NCBI GenBank assembly: GCA_937959285.1
Contig: CALGAR010000146.1
Location: 1-41,036, forward strand
Direction: 5' to 3'
Length of the DNA stretch: 41,036 bases
DNA from: an uncultured Bryobacterales bacterium
GTDB lineage: Bacteria > Acidobacteriota > Terriglobia > Bryobacterales > Bryobacteraceae
Position numbers and translations under genes: made by a program. Below, piece by piece: positions 32,746-41,036 of the stretch; the stretch's first letter is position 1, and each line of letters begins with the position of its first letter. The notes below the pieces were generated by a model. The model searched no databases. It was given only the letters and a program-made list of their open reading frames with translations, and was not told where the DNA came from.

Positions 32746-35507
32746 TCACTTTTTGTAAGTCGTGGCATTGCCTGGCAGTGCTGCTTGTCGTGCTTCGTAT
32801 TCCAGCCGCTGCGCAGAGCAGCGGCTCTGGTACGATTACGGGAACTCTGTTTGATTCTTCCAATGGCCAGCCAGTTCGCAATGCCATCGTCGAAGTTGTT
32901 GGCGGCGGTCAGAAGACAGTAACAGGAACAGACGGCCGCTATACGTTGACGGCGCAGCCGGGAACTTACAAGCTGCGAGTGACCGCGCCAAGTTATTTGA
33001 CGGCAGAGCTGGATGGAGTCGTTGTCAGGGAAAACGAAAGTACGGAAGCGAGCACGGTGCTCGCTCCTGCCGGCTCCGTCACCACTCTCGATGTTGTGGA
33101 GACGGTGGCAGCCGTGGCGGCGACCGCGGAGTCGATGGTGCAGGAGCGAAAACTGGCTCCCACGGTCAGTGACAGCATCAGCGGCGAGGAAATCCGCAAG
33201 AGCACCGCGGGTGACGCTGCCCGCGCCGTCGAGAAGGTGACCGGTGTTTCCATCGTGGACAGCGGTTACGTGTATGTCCGCGGCCTTGGCGAACGGTACA
33301 GCTCCACGGTCCTCAACAACGCCGTCCTGCCAACCACGGAGCCCGAACGGCGCGTCGTCCCGCTCGATCTCTTCCCGGCTGAGCTGATCGACAGCATCAA
33401 GGTCATCAAGACGTACACGCCGGATATGCCGGGGGAATTCTCAGGCGGTCTCGTCAACATGAAGACCGTGGAGTTTCCCACGACAAAGATCTTCCGGGTC
33501 TCAGTCAGCACGGGCTTCAACACCCGGACCACTGGGAGCCAGTTTCGCACCTATCCTGGCGGATCGTACGACTATTTCGGCTTTGATGATGGAACGCGGT
33601 CGCTGCCGTCTGCAATCCCTGCGAATCAGCGGCTGTTCCCCGGAACCTTCTCCCCGCAGGAGATGCAGGCCTTCGGCCGGTCTTTCGCTCCCGTGTGGGA
33701 ACCGACCACTATCGGCTCCATGCGCCCTTCGCAGAGCCTCTCTATGGTGGGCGGCGGATCGTTCGGACGTTTCGGCATTGTCGGCGCACTCACCTTCTCA
33801 AACCGTCCGCAGTTTCAAAGTGAGACGCAGCGCTATTTGCGGCAGGAAGGAACGCGGCCAATCATTTTTACAAATTATGAGGACTTCCGTGGCTATACGG
33901 AAACGGCCCGCCTTGGCGGTGTTCTCAATATTGCCTACCGGTTGAACAGCACGAGCAAGATCGTGCTCCGGAATCTGCTGACGCATGATACGGACAAGGA
34001 AGCGCGGGAGTTCTCAGGCTACGACGGCGGCGTCGACTCCTACGTGAGTTCGCAGCGGCTGCGGTGGATTGAGCGCAGCCTGGCTTCGTCGAGCCTCGAA
34101 GGCGAGCATCTCTTGACCGGACTGGCAAACAGCCTTCTTCATTGGCAGTACACGTATTCCCGGTCTTCCCGCAACGAGCCGGACCTGCGAGAAGTCGTAC
34201 GCGGCCAGCTCCCGAATGGCCAATACATTTTCTCGGCGCTGAGCAACTCCGGATTCCGTTTCTTTAACGAACTGCAAGACCGCATCCATGAACCTCAAAT
34301 TGACTTCAGCACGCCCTTCTACAAGGGCTGGATGACCGGGCTTGTGAAGGTCGGTGTGCGCGCCACTTTGCGGGATCGCGACTTCGGCGCGCGCCGGTTC
34401 CGGTATATCCCGGTTCAGTCGACAACGCTTCCGTTGACAGCCCCGAGCAACGAGCTCTTTGCTCCAGAGAACATCCGTCCCAACGGCCTCCAGATTGTCG
34501 AATTCACTCGCGCAACCGACCGCTATGACGGCCTCATGGACATCTACGCCGGCTATGCAATGGTCGACCTCGGCCTTGGGGCGAAATGGCGCGTGGTTGG
34601 CGGCGTGCGGATTGAGGACGCGTCAATCCGTGTGACCACTCTCGATCCCTTGGTTCCCAACGCCCAGCCTCTGTCGGCGAACCTCGTAAACCGCGATCCA
34701 ATGCCCGGAGTCAACGTGATCTATGCCTTGACGCCTCGGCAGAATCTCCGCGCCAGCTACAGCCGGACTGTATCGCGCCCGGACTTTCGGGAGCTCTCGC
34801 CCTTCGACTTCAATAACGTGCTGGGCGGTTTTGTCGCGCAAGGAAACCCCAACCTGGTTCGAGCCACCGTCGACAATTACGACGTTCGCTGGGAATGGTT
34901 CCTTGGCGGCAATCAGCTGCTGGCTTTCAGCTTCTTCACGAAGGATTTCACGAATCCGATCGAAGTCACCATTCTGCCTGCGAACGACCTGCGGCAGACA
35001 TACGTGAATGCACGCGGCGCGATGAACCGCGGGGTGGAGGTGGAGTTCCGCAAGGCTCTCACGTTCATTCATCGAAGTCTTCGCGATTGGTCCGTTCAGT
35101 CGAACCTGACGGTGGTTGACTCCAACATCCGGCTTCGGCCAGAGGATGCGAATCTGCTGACTTCCAAGGAGCGGCCGCTTTTGGGCCAGTCCCGCTACAT
35201 CTTCAACGTTGTTACCGAATGGAACCGGCCGTCGTGGAGGAGCAACGCGCGCTTCTATTGGAACTCGGTTTCGCGCCGGCTCACCGACGTAGGCACCTTC
35301 GGCCTGCCGGACATTTATCAGGAAGCGAACAACTTCCTCGACTTTGTGTATCAATACAGCTTCCGCGAAGACGGCAAGTGGAATCTTCGCTTCAACGCGG
35401 AGAACCTTGCGGACAATCACTACCACTGGACGCAAGGCGGGATTACTCAGCGCAGCTTCCGGCTGGGCCGGACCTTCACTATCGGTACGAGCGTTTCGAT
35501 CTTTTAG
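32742..35507 (+). CDS. TonB-dependent receptor with N-terminal carboxypeptidase-regulatory domain
   Basis: A 921-aa outer-membrane receptor. Signal peptide 1-25 (WHCLAVLLVVLRIPAAAQ). Carboxypeptidase-regulatory domain about 29-110 (GTITGTLFDSSNGQPVRNAIVEV, then GTYKLRVTAPSYL). The plug domain is about 140-245: ISGEEIRKSTAGDAARAVEKVTG, YVYVRGLGERYSSTVLNNA, LFPAELIDSIKVIKTYTPDMPGE (split here into pieces). A C-terminal beta-barrel follows, ending LGRTFTIGTSVSIF with the final aromatic residue. Unlike the giant Oar-like receptor at 24229, this has a classical plug and normal length. Receptors of this plug type often pair with the kind of surface protein encoded next. ATG 32742 overlaps the upstream stop. 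The substrate is unknown; phosphate-containing compounds are the guess from the PhoRB neighbourhood. Confidence 0.92.
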   Translation: MITFCKSWHCLAVLLVVLRIPAAAQSSGSGTITGTLFDSSNGQPVRNAIVEVVGGGQKTVTGTDGRYTLTAQPGTYKLRVTAPSYLTAELDGVVVRENESTEASTVLAPAGSVTTLDVVETVAAVAATAESMVQERKLAPTVSDSISGEEIRKSTAGDAARAVEKVTGVSIVDSGYVYVRGLGERYSSTVLNNAVLPTTEPERRVVPLDLFPAELIDSIKVIKTYTPDMPGEFSGGLVNMKTVEFPTTKIFRVSVSTGFNTRTTGSQFRTYPGGSYDYFGFDDGTRSLPSAIPANQRLFPGTFSPQEMQAFGRSFAPVWEPTTIGSMRPSQSLSMVGGGSFGRFGIVGALTFSNRPQFQSETQRYLRQEGTRPIIFTNYEDFRGYTETARLGGVLNIAYRLNSTSKIVLRNLLTHDTDKEAREFSGYDGGVDSYVSSQRLRWIERSLASSSLEGEHLLTGLANSLLHWQYTYSRSSRNEPDLREVVRGQLPNGQYIFSALSNSGFRFFNELQDRIHEPQIDFSTPFYKGWMTGLVKVGVRATLRDRDFGARRFRYIPVQSTTLPLTAPSNELFAPENIRPNGLQIVEFTRATDRYDGLMDIYAGYAMVDLGLGAKWRVVGGVRIEDASIRVTTLDPLVPNAQPLSANLVNRDPMPGVNVIYALTPRQNLRASYSRTVSRPDFRELSPFDFNNVLGGFVAQGNPNLVRATVDNYDVRWEWFLGGNQLLAFSFFTKDFTNPIEVTILPANDLRQTYVNARGAMNRGVEVEFRKALTFIHRSLRDWSVQSNLTVVDSNIRLRPEDANLLTSKERPLLGQSRYIFNVVTEWNRPSWRSNARFYWNSVSRRLTDVGTFGLPDIYQEANNFLDFVYQYSFREDGKWNLRFNAENLADNHYHWTQGGITQRSFRLGRTFTIGTSVSIF

Positions 35508-35556
35508 CGGAGCGCGCGTGCGAGCACTTCAAACTGAACGAGGATACGTAACCAGT

Positions 35557-37377
35557 ATGCGAAAGCGAATTTATAAAATCCTGGCCTTCGCCTCCATCCT
35601 CGGCCTGAGCTTGCAGGCAGGGGAGCCGGATGGAAAACTCAATCTCGCGGGCGCCGACAGCGAGATCGAGAAGGCCGCCCTGGGGCAGCCGGCATCGACA
35701 GCCACGATGTACATCTGGGCCGACAAGTACGTGTATCAGCCGGGCGAACAGCTCACGCTGCGATGGACCGTGAGGCCGAATCAGGATCTCTATCCCTACA
35801 CGATTGTCTTGTACCGGCAGAATAACCAGACAGGCGTGAAGACGTACTTGCCGGGCAACAGTCAGGATGTCACCGATATCTATGGAAACACTGCGTCGCA
35901 GGGATTTCGCGTGTCGCGCCTGCCGGAAGTGACGAGAGGCGTCCTGGTGGGCGACGGCGGCCTGGTGAGCCCGACGCCTGTCACGATTCCTGATGAGCCA
36001 GGCATGCACACGTTTGTCGTGCAGCTTCGCGACTACACCGGAGGCCGCGTCATCCGCTCTGCCTACTTCAAGATCGGTGTCGTGACTGAGTTTGTGAACC
36101 TTTCGGGCAACATCGAGTCCGATCTCACTCTGGTGAACACCAAGGCGTATCGTCTGAGCGGGGCCGTTTTTGTTCGCAACAACGCTGTGCTGACGATCGA
36201 ACCGGGCACCTTCATCTTCGGCCAGCCTGGCTCGCAGCCTCCGTCCGTTCTCGTCGTGACAAGAAATGGCCGCATTGTCGCGAACGGTACGCGCAGCCGC
36301 CCGATCGTGATGACGAGCTCGCAGCCCTTCGGCCAGCGCCAGCGGGGTGACTGGGGCGGTCTCATTCTGCTGGGCCGCGCTCCCATCAATGTTGCGGCGG
36401 GCGCTGCTTCCCAGACCAACCAGGACGGCGAGTTCTATGTCGAAGGACTCCCGGCCAGCGAGGACACGGTGTACGGCGGCGGCCCCAGCCCGGATCCCAA
36501 CCACAACTGCGGATCGCTCCGCTATGTTCGCGTAGAGTACGCTGGATCGATCTTTGCGCCGAATAACGAGGCCAACTCCTTTACCTGGGCTGGCTGTGGC
36601 AAGGCGACGGTCGCGGAATACCTTCAGGCGATTTACGGACTCGACGATTCGTTTGAGTGGTTCGGCGGTACGTCTGACGCCAAATATCTTGTCGGCGCCT
36701 TCGGGGCGGATGACTACATTGACTGGCAGCTCGGCTATACGGGGCGCATCCAGTTCGGCGTCTTCTACCAGAGCCCGGATTCACGGGGCAACCGCGGCAT
36801 TGAAGGCGATAACAGCGAGTACAACCAGAGCGCAACGCCGCTCTCCAAACCAGTTCTCTACAACCTGACGTTCATTGGAAGCGGACAGGCTGGAGTCGAC
36901 GAGGCAAACTCGCCCGGGATCTACCTGCGCCGCGGCTCCGGCGGCGAGATTAATAACGCTCTCGTGACGAATTTCTTTAGCGCCGGTGTCTTTATCGATG
37001 GCTCCTCCACTCAGTCCCAGATCGACAACGGAAACATCAAAATGGATGGCGTTCTGCTCTGGAATAACGGCCTCGGCGCCAGCGCTCCGAATACATTGGA
37101 AGGCCAGGTGGACGTAAACATGCTGACGTTCGCGCAGGGAAGCCGGGGCAACGGCCGCAATTTCGTGGTGGCGGACCCGATGCTGCGCCGTCCCTTCGAC
37201 TACAGCGATCCCGACTTCCGTCCGATGGCCCTCTCTCCTGTTTTCCGGGCGGGATGGGTCCAGCCGCCCGATGACGGCTTCTTCGATCAGACTGCAACGT
37301 GGATCGGCGCGTTTGGATCCATCGACTGGACTGAGGAGTGGACGAACTTCCTGCAGGATTCCGACATCCGCCAATAG
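35557..37377 (+). CDS. Large exported surface protein, partner of the TonB-dependent receptor
   Basis: A 606-aa exported protein. Signal peptide 1-21 (ILAFASILGLSLQAGEPDG), with no lipobox cysteine. An N-terminal beta-sandwich (about 40-175) is followed by a repeat-rich parallel-beta region. Its phrases match a family common in Bacteroidetes and Proteobacteria: YRLSGAVFVRNNAVLTIEPGT, LVVTRNGRIVANGTRSRPIV, RGDWGGLILLGRAPIN, LRYVRVEYAG, NSFTWAGCGK and DDSFEWFGGTSDAKYLVGAF. These proteins are usually annotated only as hypothetical and often lie beside TonB-dependent receptors. No catalytic motif is seen; binding of the receptor's substrate at the cell surface is the likely role. ATG 35557 has AGGA upstream; earlier codons overlap the receptor gene in another frame. 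A strong terminator follows. Confidence 0.85.
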   Translation: MRKRIYKILAFASILGLSLQAGEPDGKLNLAGADSEIEKAALGQPASTATMYIWADKYVYQPGEQLTLRWTVRPNQDLYPYTIVLYRQNNQTGVKTYLPGNSQDVTDIYGNTASQGFRVSRLPEVTRGVLVGDGGLVSPTPVTIPDEPGMHTFVVQLRDYTGGRVIRSAYFKIGVVTEFVNLSGNIESDLTLVNTKAYRLSGAVFVRNNAVLTIEPGTFIFGQPGSQPPSVLVVTRNGRIVANGTRSRPIVMTSSQPFGQRQRGDWGGLILLGRAPINVAAGAASQTNQDGEFYVEGLPASEDTVYGGGPSPDPNHNCGSLRYVRVEYAGSIFAPNNEANSFTWAGCGKATVAEYLQAIYGLDDSFEWFGGTSDAKYLVGAFGADDYIDWQLGYTGRIQFGVFYQSPDSRGNRGIEGDNSEYNQSATPLSKPVLYNLTFIGSGQAGVDEANSPGIYLRRGSGGEINNALVTNFFSAGVFIDGSSTQSQIDNGNIKMDGVLLWNNGLGASAPNTLEGQVDVNMLTFAQGSRGNGRNFVVADPMLRRPFDYSDPDFRPMALSPVFRAGWVQPPDDGFFDQTATWIGAFGSIDWTEEWTNFLQDSDIRQ

Positions 37378-37400
37378 CTGCACCCTGCTCACTCCCACCC

Positions 37401-37434
37401 GCCCCGGGGACTCGTGCCCCGGGGCTTGCTTTTT
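37401..37434 (+). terminator. Intrinsic terminator after the surface protein gene
   Basis: GCCCCGGGG (37401-37409), loop ACTCGTG, CCCCGGGGC (37417-37425), then TTGCTTTTTGCGTTT. A perfect 9-bp GC-rich stem closes the three-gene operon. Confidence 0.9.
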
Positions 37435-37507
37435 GCGTTTGTCACACACTTCATCCCTGCGCTCCATAGCCCGGAATGGCCGGATGCTAAACTGGAGTAG
37501 CCGCACT

Positions 37508-40411
37508 ATGTCCGACTTCCAACTGCGCCGCCAAGAGCTTGAGGACGCGCTTGCCAGTCGAATCCTCGTCATCGACGGGGCTATGGGAACGATGCTTCAG
37601 CAGAAGAACCCGACGCTTGAGGACTGGGGCGGGCCCAAGTTCGAGAATTGCCCGGAGAATCTCCTTTTCACCCGACCCGAGTGGATTCTCGAGATTCACC
37701 GTGCCTATCTCGCTGCAGGCGCGGACATCATCGAAACCAACTCGTTCGGTGGCAATCCAGTCACGCTAGCGGAGTTCGATCTTCACGAACGCTGGTACGA
37801 GGTGAATTTCACGGCGGCCAAACTGGCCCGCCAGGCAGCAGACGAGTACGCCAAGCCGAATCGCCCGCGGTTTGTCGCTGGATCCATGGGACCGACAACG
37901 AAGGCGATCACGGTGACCGGAGGCGTCACGTTTGACGAATTGCGCGAGGGGTACTACAAGCAGGCGAAAGGGCTGTGGGAAGGCGGCGCGGACATCCTGC
38001 TGATCGAAACTGCGCAGGATACACGGAACATCAAGGCGGCCCTGCTGGGCATTCAGCGGCTTGAGCGCGAACTCGGCTATAAGATCCCGGTCATGGTTTC
38101 GGGAACGATTGAGCCGACCGGCACAATGCTTGGTGGGCAAACAGCGGACGCGCTCTATGCTTCGGTTGCGCATGTGGACCTGTTGTCCATCGGCTTGAAC
38201 TGCGCCACCGGACCGGAATTCATGACGGACCATGTGCGGACGCTGCATGAAATGGCTTCCACGCGCATTTCGTGCTACCCGAACGCAGGTCTTCCGAATG
38301 TCGAGGGATTGTACGAGGAGACGCCGCAGAGCCTGGCTGCCCAGCTTGAAAAGTTTGTCGATCACGGATGGTTGAATCTGATCGGCGGATGCTGCGGCAC
38401 GACCCCGGCTCATATCGCTGCGATCGCCGCGATGGTGGACGGCAAGGCGCCGCGCCGCCTGAAGGAGCCGCAGCGCCGCTCCTACTATTCCGGCATTGAG
38501 CTGGTGGAGGCGGAGGAAAGCAACCGTCCGCTGATCGTCGGCGAGCGCACGAACGTAATCGGCTCCCGCCTGTTTAAGAATCTCATTGCCGAGGAGAAGT
38601 GGGAGGAGGCGAGCGAGATTGCGCGCCGGCAGGTCCGGAATGGAGCGCATATCGTCGATGTCTGCCTCCAGTCGAGCGATCGCGACGAGCTTAAAGATAT
38701 CCCTCCGTTCTATGACCGGCTGATCCGAAAGATCAAAGCTCCGATCATGATCGATACGACCGATCCCAAGGCGATCGAGCTTGCTCTGAGTTACTGCCAG
38801 GGCAAGAGCATTATTAACTCGATCAATCTGGAGGACGGCGAAGAGAAGTTTGAAAAAGTGTGTCCGATCGCGCGGGCCTATGGCGCAGCCGTCGTTGTCG
38901 GCACCATCGACGAGGATCCGGTACAGGCGCAAGCCTTCACGCGCGAGCGCAAGCTGGCGGTCGCTCAGAGATCCGTCGAGCTTCTGACGTCGAAGTATGG
39001 GCTTCGCGCGGAAGATATCATCATCGACCCCCTGGTGTTCCCGTGCGCCACTGGTGATGAGAACTATATCGGCGGCGCCGTGGAGACGATCGAAGCCATC
39101 CGGCTGATCCGGGAATCCATCCCGCACGTTCGAACGATTCTCGGGATCTCGAACATTTCGTTTGGACTGCCGCCCGCGGCCCGCGAAGTGGTGAATTCCG
39201 TCTTTCTGTATTACTGCACGAAAGCCGGTCTCGATCTTGCCATCGTCAATGCGGAGAAGCTTGAGCGGTTCGCATCGATCCCTGTCGAGGAACGCCGGCT
39301 CGCTGAGAATCTGCTGTTCAATACTCCTCCGTCCGAAATCCCGGATGACCACCCGGATGCGGAACTCTTCCGGACGGCTCCTGAGGACTGGCGTCTGCAG
39401 ACCCGCGAGCAGAAGATAGCGATCAATCAGTTCCACATTGCTGCAATTACCGACCACTTCCGGAAAGCAGCAGCCCGCACGAAGACGAGAGCGGAAGATC
39501 TGCCCCTCGACCAGCGGCTCGCCAACTACATCATTGAGGGAACTAAGGATGGGCTGATCGCCGATCTCGACCTGAAGCTGAAGGAAGGCGCGGCGCCGCT
39601 CGATATCATCAATGGCCCGCTTATGGCGGGCATGGCCGAAGTCGGCCGGCTATTCAACAACAATGAGCTGATTGTGGCGGAGGTCCTGCAGTCGGCCGAG
39701 GCGATGAAGGCGGCTGTCAGCTACCTGGAGCAGTTCATGGAAAAGGCCGACACCGCTGCGCGCGGCAAAGTATTGCTTGCAACGGTCAAGGGCGACGTCC
39801 ACGATATCGGCAAGAATTTGGTAGAGATCATTCTTTCAAACAACGGCTATACCGTCATTAACCTCGGCATCAAAGTGCCGCCCGAGGAACTGATTAAGGC
39901 CTGCCAGGAGCATCAGCCGGATGCGATCGGCCTCTCGGGACTGCTTGTAAAGAGCGCGCAGCAGATGGTCGTTACTGCGGCGGACTTGAGAGCTGCCGGA
40001 ATTACCGTGCCGCTTCTTGTAGGAGGAGCAGCGCTTTCGGATAAGTTCACCAGAACCCGAATCGCTCCAAGTTACGCGGCTCCGACGTTCTATGCCAAGG
40101 ACGCGATGACCGGCCTGCGGCTGTTGAACGAAATTATGGATCCGTCGCGCCGGGACCAGGTGCTCAAAGAGCATACCTTGCTGGAGCCTGCGGAGAGCGG
40201 TACGGCGACGCGGCCTGTGGTTCCGGCCAGCGAGTCACGAAGCCCCAAAGTTCGTACTGATGTGCCGATTCCCGCTGCTCCCTACCTGGACCGCAAGGTT
40301 CGGGATGTGCCGCATCTCGCTGAGATCTGGAGCTACATCAACCCGTACATGCTCTACGGCCGGCATATGGGTTTCAAGGGCAATTTTGAGAAATTGCTGG
40401 CCGAGCGCGAC
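37508..40411 (+). CDS. metH: Cobalamin-dependent methionine synthase, 3' truncated
   Basis: Transfers a methyl group from 5-methyltetrahydrofolate to homocysteine through methylcobalamin. The homocysteine-binding domain is about 1-325 with zinc ligands C232 (GLNCATGP) and C295/C296 (GGCCGTTP). The pterin-binding domain is about 340-600 (RPLIVGERTNVIGSRLFK). The cap is about 640-730. The B12-binding domain is about 745-870 with H765 in GDVHDIGKNL as lower ligand of cobalt. The activation domain starts with PYLDRKVRDVPHLAEIWSYI and INPYMLYGRHMGFKGNFEKL, but breaks off at about residue 968 (near 40411). There the frame continues into an RNase R-like S1 domain. Full enzymes have about 1150-1230 residues, so about 200 activation-domain residues are missing. 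ATG 37508 is chosen (GGAG upstream), although the frame is open to 37271. Confidence 0.93.
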
Positions 40412-40414
40412 GCG
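40400..40414. other. Junction between metH and RNase R-like sequence
   Basis: The bases coding for AERDA (40400-40414) fit both the MetH activation domain and RNase R (AERxxxDRY). Before this point the protein is MetH; after it, ALDRYLAAFMADRV is RNase R. Such a switch on a short stretch of shared sequence is typical of a chimeric assembly or amplification join. Confidence 0.75.
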
Positions 40415-40873
40415 CTGGACCGCTACCTTGCCGCCTTCATGGCCGATCGCGTGGGCTCGACCTTCGCGGCGCGGATTTCGGGAGTGACACGTTTCGGCCT
40501 CTTCGTCACGGTGGAGGAGAACGGCGCGAGCGGATTCGTTCCCCTCGCCACCCTTCCGGACGACCGATGGTTCCACGACGAGAGCCGGCACACGCTGACC
40601 GGCCGCAGGACAGGTCTGACCTTCACCCTGGCGCAGCCGGTGGAGGTGCTGTTGCGGGAGGCGACTCCGCGCACCGGTGGCCTGGTGTTCCACCTCCTGC
40701 AGGGCGAGCCGCGACGGCGCGAGCACAAAGGTCGCCTGCTCGCGCTCGATCCAGGCCTCGAACAAAGCCCGACGGCAGCGCGCATCGGCCTCGGCGCCGG
40801 GCGCCGCGATCTGAAAGTTCTCGCTGCGGATGCGCGCGGTATCGACGGTGATGCGGCGCGCCTCGACCGTTAG
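40412..40873 (+). CDS. rnr: RNase R C-terminal S1 domain (5' part missing, alphaproteobacterial type)
   Basis: In frame with the preceding metH but belonging to another family. ALDRYLAAFMADRVG is the end of the RNB catalytic region and GSTFAARISGVTRFGLFVTV is an S1 RNA-binding domain with EENGASGFVPLATLPDDRWF. TLTGRRTGLTFTLAQPVEVLLREATPRTGGLVF closes it (given here in two parts of one strand set). A basic tail follows, and the stop is at 40871-40873. RNase R is a 3'-5' exoribonuclease. The wording of the S1 domain is that of alphaproteobacterial, perhaps sphingomonad, enzymes. The last ~45 residues lie opposite a likely minus-strand gene, so the true C-terminus may be shorter. The part is either foreign DNA joined by assembly or, less likely, a true fusion. 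Confidence 0.75.
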   Translation, partial: ALDRYLAAFMADRVGSTFAARISGVTRFGLFVTVEENGASGFVPLATLPDDRWFHDESRHTLTGRRTGLTFTLAQPVEVLLREATPRTGGLVFHLLQGEPRRREHKGRLLALDPGLEQSPTAARIGLGAGRRDLKVLAADARGIDGDAARLDR

Positions 40874-41036
40874 GCCATCGTATTCGCCATCGCTCTGGAT
40901 CACGCGCCATTTCAGCGCCAATGGCAGTTCGGTTTCCTGCCCGCGCGTGAATTCGATATCTTCCGTTTCCCGGCGCTCGGCCGCTACCAGATCGTCGGGG
41001 GCGATCGTAAGCAGCGGGGCGCCCCCGCGCGGGATG
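40740..41036 (-). CDS. Partial hypothetical protein, convergent with rnr
   Basis: From the right edge, the minus-strand frame (first codon at 41035) is open and reads as plausible protein: LVAAERRETEDIEFTRGQET, ELPLALKWRVIQSDGEYDG and AEADARCRRALFEAWIEREQ. The start lies beyond the window. The frame stays open past 40740 and even through the junction to 40235, but that part looks like the antisense of rnr, so the 3' end is uncertain and given only roughly. I do not recognise the family. If it is a gene it belongs to the foreign segment and overlaps the rnr tail. Confidence 0.35.

Noticed and set aside
37435..37507. SAM or cobalamin riboswitch before metH
   Set aside because: Only about 70 bases lie between the terminator and the start codon, and no conserved riboswitch core can be seen.
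37766..39457. 563-codon open frame on the minus strand opposite metH
   Set aside because: It lies wholly opposite conserved metH domains and shows no family motifs or ribosome-binding site. Long antisense frames are expected in GC-rich genes.

Overview
The window is GC-rich, densely coded bacterial DNA. It most likely comes from an acidobacterium of the Solibacter/Bryobacter kind (Bryobacterales). The signs are a short secreted protein of the TIGR03437 'Solibacter' type, a giant Oar-like TonB-dependent receptor with an N-terminal carboxypeptidase-regulatory domain, a secreted multi-repeat carboxypeptidase-regulatory protein, and a DUF1549/DUF1553 + DUF1501 + Gfo/Idh/MocA cassette. No transposase, prophage, CRISPR array or rRNA was seen. 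The last ~620 bases look foreign.

Layout. 1-4012 (+): the end of an ABC exporter, 6-phosphogluconate dehydrogenase (gnd), nucleotidase surE and a STAS anti-sigma-factor antagonist. 4002-5648 (-): a secreted repeat protein. 5798-8452 (+): a secretin-like protein, then a 15-codon leader ORF coupled to a CheY-like response regulator. 8662-10044 (-): an Rrf2 regulator followed by cysteine synthase, with an operator-like palindrome on its promoter. 10365-15599 (+): a cytochrome-c-type DUF1549/DUF1553 protein, a DUF1501 protein and an exported Gfo/Idh/MocA oxidoreductase. 15759-16550 (+): a HAD-IIA phosphatase. 16559-17368 (-): a TrmO tRNA methyltransferase fused to an FmdE-like domain. 17440-20681 (+): archease, RtcB RNA ligase and UDP-glucose dehydrogenase. 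20682-23969 (-): an rlmH - decayed cobO - accD - D-aminoacylase run. 24229-27909 (+): a 1226-residue TonB-dependent receptor, a terminator and tRNA-Glu(CTC). 28092-29350: an AT-richer accessory pocket with a TerB-like/BRCT protein. 29388-31663 (+): a PhoR/PhoB-type two-component pair. 31978-37377 (+): a three-gene envelope operon (TIGR03437 protein, TonB-dependent receptor, large surface protein). 37508 onward (+): cobalamin-dependent methionine synthase metH.

Most interesting points. (1) metH breaks off inside its activation domain at about 40400-40414 and runs in frame into the C-terminal S1 domain of an RNase R of alphaproteobacterial type. The switch lies on a stretch that fits both proteins (LLAERDA), so a chimeric contig is more likely than a real fusion. 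(2) A decayed corrinoid adenosyltransferase (cobO/btuR), easily missed because it has two in-frame stops and a large deletion, lies between rlmH and accD. (3) TrmO is fused to an FmdE-like metal-binding domain. (4) A PhoR/PhoB pair with 11-bp-phased repeats before phoB sits directly upstream of a TonB receptor/surface protein operon, which suggests a phosphate-controlled outer-membrane uptake system. (5) A small leader ORF stops inside a hairpin that displays the ribosome-binding site of the next gene.

All function calls come from reading translated sequence and remembered family motifs. No database search was run.
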